Origin: Morganella psychrotolerans
GTDB taxonomy: Bacteria; Pseudomonadota; Gammaproteobacteria; Enterobacterales; Enterobacteriaceae
Reading direction: 5' to 3'
Assembly (NCBI RefSeq): GCF_001676055.1
Contig: NZ_LZEX01000004.1
Location: 1 to 64,000, forward strand
DNA: 64,000 nucleotides
This document shows, piece after piece, positions 46,155 to 56,477 of the stretch (position 1 is its first letter; the number at the start of each line of letters is the position of its first letter). The notes beneath the pieces are model-generated. The model had not been told where the DNA came from, made no database searches, and saw only the letters and a program-made list of their open reading frames with translations. Both the position numbers and the translations under genes were made by a program.

Positions 46155-47202
46155 TTTTATCTTTCTCAATATTGAAGGGAATAAATAAGGAAATTCAAGG
46201 TGCAAAAAACCCTGACGTCATTTAATGCGTCATAAAAAAACGGGCCATCATTTGAATAACTGACAGCTATAAACGTAATGGGTTATTTAATTAATTTATT
46301 TAACGTTCACCCGGACCTTCCTTTATCAGGATAAAAAAAAATTTAACTTATGGGTAATGCGGCGGCGTATTATAGAGAGGAGATTTTGAATGTCCAGAGA
46401 GGTTTTAGGAATAATCCTAAGTTAAATTCACTACGCAAATACCAAAAGCAAATAAATAACCACGGGATTATAAATATTACACACATCAATATATGAACAA
46501 TGGCGGAGCTACCTCACCCTTTGCTACTCATAAATAGCGTAAAAATAAAATATACGAATAAAAAATACAGGTGATTTGGATTTAAACGATGGGAAACAAA
46601 AAAAACATAACTGAATCTATTATCATTTTGTGGTGAATAGCTGACAGCAATAATTTTAAAACATAAAAATCATGGATTAGATACCCGCACAGAGATCGAA
46701 TAAAAACACACAAGTAGTGAATTTAAATTCATAAAATATTTTTTCAATTATTTCCTGAAAAAGCACAATTCGTTCATTTAACACATATGATGCGTAACAC
46801 TGCCGACTCATAAACTAATAATGTGACAAAAATCACGTCAAAAATCCGATCATAAGACAATCAAAAAACAAACATTTACATAACATTTTCGTGTGATGTT
46901 TAAAGAAAATAATAGTTACAATTAAGTAAAATTACTCATTACACTTGTTGTTATAATGCCAATTACGCAATACCAGGCATTAATCAACACAAAATATCGC
47001 ATTACAATTAAAACGAAGGGATATAAACCATGGTGATACTATTCGGTAAACCGGCACGGCACAGACAGGAATACGTATTTAATGCGTAAAATGAGATAAA
47101 GAACTGCTGTCACTCAAAAAAATGACCGTATTCATACCAATGCACTGTCGGTTGAATTTTCATGCATATTTACCAGAAGAGATTCTGCTGCATATAATTG
47201 AG
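46155..47202. other. AT-rich region upstream of the autotransporter
   Basis: About 1 kb with no sizeable gene. It must hold the autotransporter promoter. A TATAAT at 46952-46957 on the plus strand precedes a possible 19-codon frame (listed separately). Composition is typical of H-NS-bound DNA. Confidence 0.4.
47030..47089 (+). CDS. Possible small ORF (19 codons)
   Basis: ATG 47030 to TAA 47089 encodes MVILFGKPARHRQEYVFNA. GAAGGG sits 9 nt upstream and a TATAAT lies about 75 bp upstream. No plus-strand gene follows, so a leader-peptide role is not supported. It could be a small protein, a remnant or chance. Confidence 0.2.
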   Translation: MVILFGKPARHRQEYVFNA

Positions 47203-48483
47203 CTATTCACTCGCCAGGCTCCGCCGCCGCTGATAGCCAATCGCCAGACAGACAATCAGTGCACCGGAAATAATACTGACAGCAATAATCCCCTGATTAA
47301 ACAATGTCACTACAAACCCGGCTAATACTGCCAGGATCACTATGATACCTAAGCCAATAATGATTTTTGAGGCACGGATAATCCGGCTTAGCCGCCATGC
47401 AACCACCAGAACCATCAGATAACATAAAAGAAAGGTAAAACTGGCAACATTCGCCAGGTCACTGAGATTGAGCATCAGCGCAAATACCAGTGTTATCAGA
47501 ATCATCAGGATATTGCTGCGGGTTCCCTGACCGCACACCACGTTCCCCCATGTATGGGGAAGTAATCCGGAACGACTCATACTGTCGAGGATATTAAATG
47601 CAGAAAAACAAGTCGCATTAATTGCCGAGGCGGTTGCCAGCAAAGCACCGATGGCCACAATGGTAAACCCGGTCTGCCCGAAAATCGGGTAAGCCACCTG
47701 CGCCACAGCCGTATCTGCATAGCGGGCTAAAACAGCCGGGGACAAATTACCGAGCAGTACCAGAGACAAACTGATATAGAGCACAATAGTAAATAAGATG
47801 GCTATCATAAATGCTTTCGGCATCACCCGTTCAGGCTCCGCCACTTTGTCTGATGCATTCGCCATCATGCCAAACCCTGCATAGGCAAAAAAAGTCAGTC
47901 CGACGGCAGAAAACAGCGCATCACCGGAAAAAGTATGTATTTCCAGTTTGCCGGCATCCATCGTAAACAGCCCCGTGATTATCAGCACTATAATAATAGT
48001 CAGCTTAATCCCCACCAGCAGCACTTCAATTTTGCCAACCGCATGACTACTGACAATATTGAGCAGCCCGATAGCAATAATAACAAAGGCCGTATACATC
48101 TCCGGTAACAGAGGATGCCCGCTCCCCTGATGAAAAAGTTGAACCGCATATGCACCGAACGCCCGCGCAACCATTGCGATCGTCAGGATAAGCGTTACCA
48201 GATACAATAATGAGAGTGCGATAGTCAGGGCGGAAGGTAATGACAAACGAAAGAAATCAATAATTCCGCCCTGCGTTGGGTAACGGGCGGCCAGCCTGGC
48301 ATAAGCATATCCGGCAAACAAGGCAATAACACCCCCGCAGGAAAATGCCAGCCATGTGGCAGATTGCATGATAAGCGCGGTTTGTCCCAGCAGAGCAAAG
48401 ATCCCCGCACCGACCATTGCCCCGATCCCCAATGCAACGACCTGTAATAATGTTAACGATTTTTCAGATGATGACGATTTCAT
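47203..48483 (-). CDS. APC-family amino acid permease
   Basis: A 426-residue membrane protein with about twelve segments. The first segment has the APC substrate-binding glycine motif (GIGAMVGAGIFALLG), and segment 6 the FFAYAGFGMMANASDKVAEPER motif. Probably a proton-coupled amino acid or amine transporter; the substrate cannot be named from sequence alone. No partner enzyme nearby. Confidence 0.85.
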   Translation of the reverse strand: MKSSSSEKSLTLLQVVALGIGAMVGAGIFALLGQTALIMQSATWLAFSCGGVIALFAGYAYARLAARYPTQGGIIDFFRLSLPSALTIALSLLYLVTLILTIAMVARAFGAYAVQLFHQGSGHPLLPEMYTAFVIIAIGLLNIVSSHAVGKIEVLLVGIKLTIIIVLIITGLFTMDAGKLEIHTFSGDALFSAVGLTFFAYAGFGMMANASDKVAEPERVMPKAFMIAILFTIVLYISLSLVLLGNLSPAVLARYADTAVAQVAYPIFGQTGFTIVAIGALLATASAINATCFSAFNILDSMSRSGLLPHTWGNVVCGQGTRSNILMILITLVFALMLNLSDLANVASFTFLLCYLMVLVVAWRLSRIIRASKIIIGLGIIVILAVLAGFVVTLFNQGIIAVSIISGALIVCLAIGYQRRRSLASE

Positions 48484-48669
48484 GGAAAGTTACCTGTCCG
48501 GCATATAGCGTGATTAGGGGTGAATATAAAAACACCATTTATCATTATTATAGGTAATGACACGTAACCGATTATGTCTTTTTTCTGAGCAGCGGGGGAT
48601 TTACCGTCAATTTCCGGATTGAATTCAGACATCAGCCGGATTTATGTTTCCTTACATACCCGGCATCAT

Positions 48670-49125
48670 TTAATATAATTCGTAAATCTGATCCGAGGTA
48701 AATCCACGGTATAGCAGATAACGCATCTGTTTTTGTTTCTCTTTATAATCAGCCGGAGCGGAGTCACCGAATTTCTTCATTTTTGCCTGTTGCGCCTGAT
48801 CAAACCAATCTACTGCCTGTGCTGCAAAAACCGAGTCAATCAATTCACCGGCAAACCCTCTTTGCCGTAATTCCTGACGAACGCGTACCGGGCCGTGCAA
48901 TTTACGGACTCCCGCCTGAAAGAAAAGTGAAATACTGCGCGAATCATCCAGGTACTGAGATTCGGTCAGGCGCGCCATCACCCGGGGCAGAACGGTTTCA
49001 TCTGTCGGCGATGTTTCCTGTTTTTCTGTAATTTTCCGTTTCAGTTTCCGCGACAGTTCAGTACCGGCATATTCACGCCGCCCCAGCAGCCACACCGCAT
49101 ACTGATAAAGTTGTTTCTCATCCAT
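48670..49125 (-). CDS. recX: RecX family regulatory protein
   Basis: A 151-residue basic, helical protein made of three-helix repeats. Conserved blocks are LLGRREYAGTELSRKLKRK, SQYLDDSRSISLFF, LHGPVRVRQELRQRGF and YLLYRGFTSDQIYELY, matching E. coli RecX (DSR, GP.RIRQEL.QKG, FLLYRGY). RecX binds RecA filaments and limits their extension. ATG 49125 has AGGAG 5 nt upstream; the GTG at 49131 is less likely. Unlike many enterobacteria it is not beside recA. Confidence 0.88.
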   Translation of the reverse strand: MDEKQLYQYAVWLLGRREYAGTELSRKLKRKITEKQETSPTDETVLPRVMARLTESQYLDDSRSISLFFQAGVRKLHGPVRVRQELRQRGFAGELIDSVFAAQAVDWFDQAQQAKMKKFGDSAPADYKEKQKQMRYLLYRGFTSDQIYELY

Positions 49126-49243
49126 AATCACTCCTGCGTGTTATCCGTTAAAATCGTGCTAACATACCTTTATAATATCATTATTGCTGATACTCCGGCG
49201 AACCAGCCTGCCGGCGGACCTTCGATACAGAGAGACAAAAACC

Positions 49244-49426
49244 ATGACAAATCTTACGCCCGAAGAAAAAATGTATGTCGATAATCTCGCGATGCAGCGG
49301 ATGGATAATATGAACAGTGATGAATTTCTGGTGCATCAGCTGGATGAAAAGATTCACGGACTGGCAGACCATCTCAAAGCCTATTTTGAAGAACGCCTGA
49401 CTTTCCATAAGAAAAATACAGACTGA
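49244..49426 (+). CDS. Small hypothetical protein
   Basis: A 60-residue hydrophilic, helical protein (MTNLTPEEKMYVDNLAMQR, DEFLVHQLDEKIHGLADHL). ATG 49244 follows AGAGA; the frame is open from 49184, but the earlier start has no ribosome site. No membrane segment or known motif. Divergent from recX and followed by a hairpin. Family not recognised. Confidence 0.6.
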   Translation: MTNLTPEEKMYVDNLAMQRMDNMNSDEFLVHQLDEKIHGLADHLKAYFEERLTFHKKNTD

Positions 49427-49445
49427 CCATCCCCGCGTGTTCCGT

Positions 49446-49470
49446 CCGGATAGTCAGTAAGACTATCCGG
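49446..49470 (+). terminator. Hairpin after the small hypothetical gene
   Basis: Perfect 10-bp stem CCGGATAGTC / GACTATCCGG, 5-nt loop, 20 bp past the stop. No T-run, so moderate support. Confidence 0.5.
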
Positions 49471-50249
49471 TAGTGTCTGAAATAATCCCCTCCTCAATAG
49501 TATCATTCGTTATCGGTCTATTCCGATGGTGATAAGTACCTGCTTAAAATAAAATTGAAAAACAGTAAAGTTTTCTGTCAACGTGCCGATAATTAGTGAC
49601 AGTAAATCACTTAGTTGTTGATTTCATATGTTTTAAAATCGTATTGATAATTATTCTTAATTATCACCATCAATAACTATAAAGAAAAAATAATATTAAA
49701 TATTATTAAATTTAACATTAAGTTAGAAAGTATTTAAAAATATTAACAACAATCAACGTATAGCCCCGCCTTAACGTAAAACATTGGAATATAACTCCAA
49801 AATAATCCATCAATATATGAATATTACAGACAATAATTACCTTTTAAGCCATAAATCAGAAAAATACTTCAATTAATCATTTCATGACTATATAATTCGT
49901 TCCGCTTTAGTTACGTTTTCTATTCTGATGTATAAGAACCCATCTCTCCTTTACGGGCAATAAAATATTCCCCGGGAGAATTTCTTCTTATTAATTCTGC
50001 TAACTAAATAAACCCGGCTGATTTATTTTTTAAATCGGCATACATAGCTATACCCTTATTCATTAAAACTGCAGGTTCGTTGGCCGCGCTCAACCAGCCG
50101 GGTCACATACTGATGTATGCTCCCCGTCTGTTTTCCCTTGCCGCCTGCCTGCATCTTGAATGACGTTGGGTATATTAATAAAAATAAACCCTCAGAAAAA
50201 AATAATATTTTGAAGGGATTTATTATATATTCCATTCCCGGAGAGGATA
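49471..50249. other. AT-rich region upstream of the fourth fimbrial operon
   Basis: Holds the operon promoter and repeat R4. A 15-bp sequence TAATCATTTCATGAC at 49874-49888 recurs exactly at 29741-29755, upstream of the third fimbrial operon and likewise followed within 160 bp by a palindromic repeat. No gene seen. Confidence 0.4.
50049..50174 (+). repeat. Palindromic intergenic repeat, long form (R4)
   Basis: A 126-bp copy from TATACCC to GGGTATA, with arms CTGCAGGTTCGTTG and GCCTGCATCTTGAATGA and centre GGGTCACATACTGATGTATG. Inverted and about 90% identical relative to R6 at 56476-56601. Confidence 0.85.
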
Positions 50250-50804
50250 ATGAATAAAAAATTCGCATTCGCCGCGTCTCTTTCTTTTATTTTTGCCGCG
50301 AGCTCTGCGTTTGCCGCAACCACAGCATCAGGTGGCTCAATCAATTTCACTGGTTTTATCACGGATGCGACCTGTACTATTAATAATGGCAATACAAATA
50401 TGTCAGTATTATTAGACCCTATCACCGTCGGTCAAATTACCAATTCCGGTGTGATAGAAGAGGGTAAAAAGGCATTTTCTATTGAATTATCAGACTGTAA
50501 CGCAAGTGATAAAGACAGTAAAACACTGCATATTAATTTCGCATCAACCAATATGATTGCGAATAACGGTAATTATCTGCTCAACCAGGAAACGGATGAA
50601 AAAGGTAATCCTAAAAATGTGGGAATTGCATTAGTTACACAAAAAGACGGTCAACTCGTTAATTTAAATACGCAGTACGACACTAAAATCGCAGCAGATA
50701 GTGGTATTATTCAGTTTTATGCTCAATATTATAAAGTAGGAAGCGAAGCAGCTCAGCCGGGTAAAATCAATACTATGCTGACTTATAACCTCTCTTATTT
50801 CTGA
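50250..50804 (+). CDS. Major fimbrial subunit (fourth operon)
   Basis: A 184-residue pilin: signal peptide ending SSAFAATT, GGSINFTGFITDATCTI, second cysteine in LSDCNASD, ending LTYNLSYF. Preceded by GGAGAGG ribosome site. First of four genes in the order pilin, chaperone, usher, adhesin. Confidence 0.88.
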   Translation: MNKKFAFAASLSFIFAASSAFAATTASGGSINFTGFITDATCTINNGNTNMSVLLDPITVGQITNSGVIEEGKKAFSIELSDCNASDKDSKTLHINFASTNMIANNGNYLLNQETDEKGNPKNVGIALVTQKDGQLVNLNTQYDTKIAADSGIIQFYAQYYKVGSEAAQPGKINTMLTYNLSYF

Positions 50805-50854
50805 TGCTTTTCAGACCTCTTAATTAAGGGGTCTGACTTTTGAAAACAGCCATT

Positions 50855-51553
50855 ATGAAAAAATATATTTTTACACTGTTATTATTAACTGTGACATTTG
50901 TCAGCAGTGCAAACGTTATTATTAATTCCACACGGGTTATTTATCCGCAGGGAAGTAAAGAAGTATCAGTTCAGTTATTTAATACCGGTACAGAACAGGC
51001 GCTGGTTCAGGCATGGATTGATGATGGTAATGCTGACTCCACACCGGAAACAGCCAATGTGCCCTTTATCCTGACCCCGCCGGTGGTAAAAATTGACGGA
51101 AAAAATGGTCAGCAACTGCGTGTAAAAATGACACCGGCTCAGCTACCCTCCGACCGGGAATCTCTTTTTTATCTGAATTTACTGGATATTCCGCCACTGC
51201 CGGAAAATAGCGCGGATAAAAATATGATGCAGATTGCTATTCGTTCGCGCATCAAACTGTTTTACCGTCCGTCCGGGCTGACACCGAATGCGGACATTGC
51301 ACACACGCGGCTTAATTTTCTCCGTGACGGGCAGCAGTATGTCCTGAAAAATGAATCACCGTATTACATTAATATACTGGCCCTGAAAGAAACATCCGGT
51401 GGCCGCGCACTCGCGGAAGAAGGCAGTATGGTAGCACCTTATTCACAGCTGACTCTTTCCGTGGCAACAGATCTGCCGGCCGGTAACCGGTATACACTGA
51501 CGCTGATCGATGATTTTGGTGCCATAAACACCTATCCGCTCTCACTAAACTGA
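50855..51553 (+). CDS. Periplasmic fimbrial chaperone (fourth operon)
   Basis: A 232-residue PapD-type chaperone; signal peptide ending VSSANV, then INSTRVIYPQG, ALVQAWIDDG, FYLNLLDIPP and RIKLFYRPSGL. The open frame extends to a TTG at 50840, but ATG 50855 opens directly into the signal peptide. Confidence 0.9.
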   Translation: MKKYIFTLLLLTVTFVSSANVIINSTRVIYPQGSKEVSVQLFNTGTEQALVQAWIDDGNADSTPETANVPFILTPPVVKIDGKNGQQLRVKMTPAQLPSDRESLFYLNLLDIPPLPENSADKNMMQIAIRSRIKLFYRPSGLTPNADIAHTRLNFLRDGQQYVLKNESPYYINILALKETSGGRALAEEGSMVAPYSQLTLSVATDLPAGNRYTLTLIDDFGAINTYPLSLN

Positions 51554-51559
51554 TTATCT

Positions 51560-54106
51560 GTGCTGATGCTGCGCCATATCATCCGGGATATTTCCCCTCA
51601 GAAAGTATCAGCACAGATATGCCTGATCTCTCTTGTGACTCTGCTGTTCAGCACGCCTGCACAGACCGCCGGGTTTAATACTAATTTCCTTTACGGCGAC
51701 TCGGCAAAAGCCGATTTATCGCGGTTTGACCGGGACGATACATTTCCTGACGGGCAATATACCATTGAGATAAGTGTCAACGGTGAATGGAAAGGCCGCT
51801 TTCCGCTGATACTGCGCCAAAGCGGACAGTCTGTTTTTATTGCGCAGGATGATATCGCCAAACTGGGGCTGCGTGAGACAGAAATACCACCGCAGCCGGA
51901 TGAAGACGGCAATGTTGCGCTGGATACCCTGGTTCCTCCCGGCAGTTATACGCTGAATATCGGTCAGTTTCAGTTAGCCCTGAATGTTCCGCAGGCCATG
52001 CTTGATACCGTTCTTAAAGGGTATGTGGATCCTGCATTATGGGATCAGGGCGTTAATGCCGCGATAGTCAGTTATAACGCTAATTATTATCATGCGACGA
52101 CAAAAAATGACGGCAGCGATAACGATAATGCCTACCTGACACTCAACAGCGGGCTGAACCTGGCGGGCTGGCAATTTCGGGATCAATCCTCGTTGACCTA
52201 CTCCCGCGACCGGGGCACACAATGGGATACCAATACCCGCTATCTGCAACGGGGATTTCCCGCGATAAAATCTGATCTGCGGGCAGGCGACAGCTACACC
52301 TCTAATGAACTGTTTGAATCTGTCCGCTTTCGCGGCGCAGGGCTGAAAACAGATATCCGCATGTATCCCGATGCCTGGCAGGGTTTCTCTCCGGTTGTGC
52401 GTGGCGTGGCACAAACCAATGCACTGGTCAAAATTTATCAGGATAACCAGTTGATCTGGCAGCAAAGTGTGCCGCCGGGACCTTTTGTGGTCGATACCCT
52501 GCTGCCGACCGGCTCCGGGGGCGATTTACAGGTGGAAGTTAATGAAGCCGACGGACAGATCAATCACTTTTTAGTGCCGTTTTCTGCTGTGCCGAATATG
52601 TTAAAAGAAGGTCTGTTCAAATATGAACTGAATGCCGGTGAAGTGCAGCTGACAGATAATCCTTATCACCCGGGCTTTGCGCAACTGAACCTGCAATATG
52701 GTATCAATAATACCCTCACCGGTTACGGTGGTGTGATCGCGGCTGAAAACTATCAGGCATTTTTGCTCGGCAGCGGATTCAATCTGCCTGTGGGGGCGCT
52801 GTCTGTGGATGTCACCCACTCTGATGCCCGGTTCTCTTCCCCTTCTCCGCGTTTTCGCGGGCAGAGCTACAAAGTGGCATACAGCCGGTTTATTCATCAG
52901 ACCAATACTAATTTCTCTCTCGCGGCTTATCGTTATTCCACCAGCGGTTATTTCAGTTTACCGGATGCGGTGCAATATCAGAATCAGCTCAACCGGCAGG
53001 ACAGCACCGGTGAATTACCGGCAGACGATCGCAGTTTCCGCCAGCGCAGTACATTTAACGTCAATATTAATCAGCGTCTCGGGGGGGATTACGGCTCTGT
53101 ATATCTCGCCGGAACACTGCGGGATTACTGGGGCGGACAAGGCAGCACCCGTGAGTATCAAACCGGCTACGCCAATAACTGGCAGGATATCAATTACACC
53201 ATCAGTGCCGCCAGAGTCAGCTATAACCAGAGCAATAACAGTGTTTCAGATAATAATCGCAATAATAATGAAGAAACCAGGGTCAATCTGACACTCTCTG
53301 TGCCGTTCACACTGTCCGGCAACAAAGTATATCTGACCGCCAACAGCATGACGGAACAGGGGCGCTACCGGAACAGTAACATCGGGCTGAGCGGCGCGGC
53401 AGGTAAGAGTAACGCACTGAACTATAATATAAACCTGGCACATCAGCCCGTTACCGGCACAACCGTCAGCACCAGTGCAGCTTACCGCGCCGCGCCGGTA
53501 ACACTGAATGCGTCCTACAGTGAATCCGCTCAGTACCGCCAGCTTGGTGCCGGTGCAACCGGCAGTCTGGTTGCCTGGTCCGGCGGCATACTCACGGCAA
53601 ATCAGCCGGGAGAAACCTTTGCGATAGTCAATGTACCGGGTACAGAAAACGCCATCGTCAATAATGACAACAATATCACCACCGACACTCAGGGCCGGGT
53701 TCTGGTGCCGTATCTGTCAGCTTACCGCAAAAATGCCATCATTCTGGATGCCTCTCAGGCACCGGAGAACTCCGCTGAACTGATGGGAAATGTGCAGGAT
53801 ATCGTTCCTTACGCAGGCGCGGTAACACTCATCAATTTCAAAACAGATGCCCGGCAGGAATTTTATCTGCGTGCTGTCCGTCATAACGGAAAACCACTGC
53901 CGTTCGGAACAGAAGTGACTGACGTGCAGAATAACAGCATTGGTTATGTCGGGCAGAACAGCCTCATATATATAAGAAGCGAAACACGCCCGGACCACAT
54001 TGATGTCCGGCTGACGGATAACGACAGCGGCTTTTGCCGGGTCACCCTTACACCGGATCCGCAAACAGATCCCCTCCTCTGTACTGAACAAGGCGATATT
54101 CCCTGA
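51560..54106 (+). CDS. Fimbrial outer-membrane usher (fourth operon)
   Basis: An 848-residue usher (GTG 51560 or ATG 51566), signal peptide to about residue 36 (PAQTAGFNTNFL), FDRDDTFPDGQYTIEI N-terminal domain, plug segment with GFSPVVRGVAQTNALVKI, and C-terminal domain with FCRVTL and LLCTEQ cysteines. Six bp after the chaperone; its stop overlaps the adhesin start (TGATG). Confidence 0.93.
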   Translation: MLMLRHIIRDISPQKVSAQICLISLVTLLFSTPAQTAGFNTNFLYGDSAKADLSRFDRDDTFPDGQYTIEISVNGEWKGRFPLILRQSGQSVFIAQDDIAKLGLRETEIPPQPDEDGNVALDTLVPPGSYTLNIGQFQLALNVPQAMLDTVLKGYVDPALWDQGVNAAIVSYNANYYHATTKNDGSDNDNAYLTLNSGLNLAGWQFRDQSSLTYSRDRGTQWDTNTRYLQRGFPAIKSDLRAGDSYTSNELFESVRFRGAGLKTDIRMYPDAWQGFSPVVRGVAQTNALVKIYQDNQLIWQQSVPPGPFVVDTLLPTGSGGDLQVEVNEADGQINHFLVPFSAVPNMLKEGLFKYELNAGEVQLTDNPYHPGFAQLNLQYGINNTLTGYGGVIAAENYQAFLLGSGFNLPVGALSVDVTHSDARFSSPSPRFRGQSYKVAYSRFIHQTNTNFSLAAYRYSTSGYFSLPDAVQYQNQLNRQDSTGELPADDRSFRQRSTFNVNINQRLGGDYGSVYLAGTLRDYWGGQGSTREYQTGYANNWQDINYTISAARVSYNQSNNSVSDNNRNNNEETRVNLTLSVPFTLSGNKVYLTANSMTEQGRYRNSNIGLSGAAGKSNALNYNINLAHQPVTGTTVSTSAAYRAAPVTLNASYSESAQYRQLGAGATGSLVAWSGGILTANQPGETFAIVNVPGTENAIVNNDNNITTDTQGRVLVPYLSAYRKNAIILDASQAPENSAELMGNVQDIVPYAGAVTLINFKTDARQEFYLRAVRHNGKPLPFGTEVTDVQNNSIGYVGQNSLIYIRSETRPDHIDVRLTDNDSGFCRVTLTPDPQTDPLLCTEQGDIP

Positions 54107-55173
54107 TGCTCAGAAAATGTTACTTTTTTGCCGGTCTTCTGATACTGCTGACCGGCTATGCGCAGGCGGAATGCTCCAATGCCGGTAATAAACAGGCACC
54201 GCCGCTGTCTGTGGATCTGTCTGAAACCTTTTACCGGCAGACGGAAACCACGCTCTATTTCAATACCCGCTACAGCGGGGAATTCAGTTGTAATGCTCAC
54301 AGTAATAGTGTGGTCAACGCCTCTTATCTGCAAAAACGCTCTCTGGTTGTCGGCTTTCAGAACGGGCGCTACCCGGTTGAGTTCAGAGTGATTGATCTTC
54401 AGCCCGGCAATACCCTGAAGTTTGATTACAACAGAAGACCCTACCCGGCTGACCGCGTTCAGGCACGTTTCACACTCAGCGCACGGGTACTGCCGCAAGG
54501 CTCCCGCAGTGATGTGACTATTTCCGGCAATCAATACCGGTTTGACGGGGCAGTTATCGCGGCAGATACATCCCGCATTGGTTTAATTCAGTTTTTTATC
54601 CGTCTCGGACTGGATATCATCAGCTATCTGATAAGCGGACACTGGCCGGAACATAATGAAGATCTGTTCCTGCAACCACTGGATGTAACCTATCAACCAC
54701 GCGAAACAACCTGCACCTTTGATAACGCAGACTTATTGGTTGAATTGCCACAGGTGGATCGCGCGCGCCTGCAACGTGATACAACCGGTGGCATGACCCG
54801 CTTTCATCTTGATATCTCCTGCCGTGACCGGTTGAACGGCCGCACCAGCCGCCCGGTGAAAGCTTACCTGGCCAGCAATCAGGTATATCAGCAGGATATG
54901 AAAACATTAACCGATATGCGCCCGGGTGCGGCAAAAGGGGTGGGGATCCGTATCGGGCGTCATGCTGATATGAATAATAACAGCGCTGTTATTATCAACC
55001 CGCCGGGCAGACAGGCACGGTCAGATTCCTACCTGTTTGAGTGGGGGAAAAATACGTTTATTGAAGTGAATAACGGGTTGAATCTCTGGGCATATTACTA
55101 TGTTTACGATGCGGCAAAGCTCAGTGCGGGGCGGATCAATACCACCGCTATCCTGAATTTCGAATATTACTAA
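54106..55173 (+). CDS. Fimbrial tip adhesin (fourth operon)
   Basis: A 355-residue two-domain protein with signal peptide ending GYAQAECS. An N-terminal lectin-like domain (to about 195) contains a cysteine in FSCNAHS and a hydrophobic stretch IGLIQFFIRLGLDIISYLI. The C-terminal pilin domain runs from TTCTFDNADL to ILNFEYY. Translation is coupled to the usher by a 1-bp overlap. The receptor is unknown. Confidence 0.82.
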   Translation: MLRKCYFFAGLLILLTGYAQAECSNAGNKQAPPLSVDLSETFYRQTETTLYFNTRYSGEFSCNAHSNSVVNASYLQKRSLVVGFQNGRYPVEFRVIDLQPGNTLKFDYNRRPYPADRVQARFTLSARVLPQGSRSDVTISGNQYRFDGAVIAADTSRIGLIQFFIRLGLDIISYLISGHWPEHNEDLFLQPLDVTYQPRETTCTFDNADLLVELPQVDRARLQRDTTGGMTRFHLDISCRDRLNGRTSRPVKAYLASNQVYQQDMKTLTDMRPGAAKGVGIRIGRHADMNNNSAVIINPPGRQARSDSYLFEWGKNTFIEVNNGLNLWAYYYVYDAAKLSAGRINTTAILNFEYY

Positions 55174-55471
55174 TAATGAACGCTGATACAGAACAACATA
55201 AAAAACCGCATAAAAAAATGAAAATGCGATAAGTTGCAGAAGAAAACACATTAATTTTCCAGATTATTCCGCCTTTTTTGCTAAAAACGGCTGTCATTTA
55301 ATGCCTGTTTTAACTTACTAATAGACATAGACAAAATCAGGAAACAGAATATTGTACTGTAAAAGCATACACCATTAATATTTAACGATGGAGAATAAGT
55401 CTGGCTATGGTTTTTCTATTTTGCTAGTATTCGTTCGAAATTTGTTCAGACAATCAAAACGAGGAAAAGCA

Positions 55472-56260
55472 ATGCCCTCTCATACGATGAGGACAAGTGC
55501 AGTCTTCGCTTTCTTGATTTTTCTATTTTTTACCGGTTTTAGCTTTGCTTCAACCAGTACCACGACAAGTTTAGAGTATTCTCATAACGGCAGGCAGCTC
55601 AACAAAGCGCTGCCTGATTTGCGAAAATACCCTTCAGGTACACCCCGAAAGAAAGCGTTTTTAAATGCCATTGTCCCGACGATTGACAAAGTTAATCGCC
55701 AAATCATGAATGACCGCAGTTGGTTACTGGAACGCCAGAAAAATAACCATTGGTCAGCAAGTGATATTGCAAAGCTCAGAACGCTTTGCCAGAGCTATGA
55801 TATGACATGCAGCTCACCTAAGCGCACCAACTGGAAAGCGCTGTTAAGCCGTGTCGATATCCTGCCCACCCACTTCGTTGCCACTCAGGCGGCAACCGAG
55901 TCAGGCTGGGGAACATCAAAACTGTCCCAATCAAACAATAACCTGTTTGGTATGCGTTGTGGACGGGGTTGTAGTGCTAAGGCCGGTCAGGTCCAGGGCT
56001 ACTACGCTTACAGCACCATTGAGGATGGTGTTACGGCTTACATGAAAAATCTGAATACGCATCGTGCTTATAATTCACTGCGTTCAGAACGGGCAAAACA
56101 GCGCCTCGGTGATGATGACTCACTGAGTACACCGGATCTTATCCGTCAGCTGGAAGGTTACTCCCAGAAAGGAGATACCTATAACCGCTACCTGCAGCAG
56201 ATGTATGACAGTAATAAAACACTGATATCGACTGCACAAAAAGGTGCCCAAAACACATAA
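55472..56260 (+). CDS. bax: Bax-like glucosaminidase-domain protein
   Basis: A 262-residue secreted protein with an N-terminal hydrophobic segment (TSAVFAFLIFLFFTGFSFA) and a mannosyl-glycoprotein endo-beta-N-acetylglucosaminidase-like domain (PF01832 type) at about residues 125-255. The domain carries the catalytic-site region PTHFVATQAATESGWGTSKL, then NNLFGM and GYYAYSTIEDGVTAYMKNLN. This matches enterobacterial Bax; it probably cleaves peptidoglycan glycans. ATG 55472 follows GAGGA. The frame is open from 55388, but that extension lacks a ribosome site. Confidence 0.88.
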   Translation: MPSHTMRTSAVFAFLIFLFFTGFSFASTSTTTSLEYSHNGRQLNKALPDLRKYPSGTPRKKAFLNAIVPTIDKVNRQIMNDRSWLLERQKNNHWSASDIAKLRTLCQSYDMTCSSPKRTNWKALLSRVDILPTHFVATQAATESGWGTSKLSQSNNNLFGMRCGRGCSAKAGQVQGYYAYSTIEDGVTAYMKNLNTHRAYNSLRSERAKQRLGDDDSLSTPDLIRQLEGYSQKGDTYNRYLQQMYDSNKTLISTAQKGAQNT

Positions 56261-56300
56261 ATCGTTCTGTTTTCTGAGCAACACTCAGAACTGAACCCGA

Positions 56301-56339
56301 AAACCCACGGTTAATATGCTTATTCCGTGGGTTTTTTTC
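56301..56339 (+). terminator. Rho-independent terminator of bax
   Basis: 9-bp stem AACCCACGG / CCGTGGGTT with 14-nt loop and T7 tail, 41 bp after the stop. Confidence 0.88.
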
Positions 56340-56400
56340 TGTCTTTTCATCATTCTTATTGAATAGCCTTTGATAACTTATATTATACTCCCCTCTATAT

Positions 56401-56477
56401 ATACATACCCGATACATTCAGGATGCAGGCGGACGTAGCGTAGCCAACGAACCTGCGGTTTGCATGAATAAGGTATA
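56401..56477. repeat. Palindromic intergenic repeat (R5)
   Basis: A 77-bp copy: ATTCAGGATGCAGG left arm, AACCTGCGGTTTGCATGAAT right arm, ending GGTATATA. Directly abuts R6 in tandem. Confidence 0.8.
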
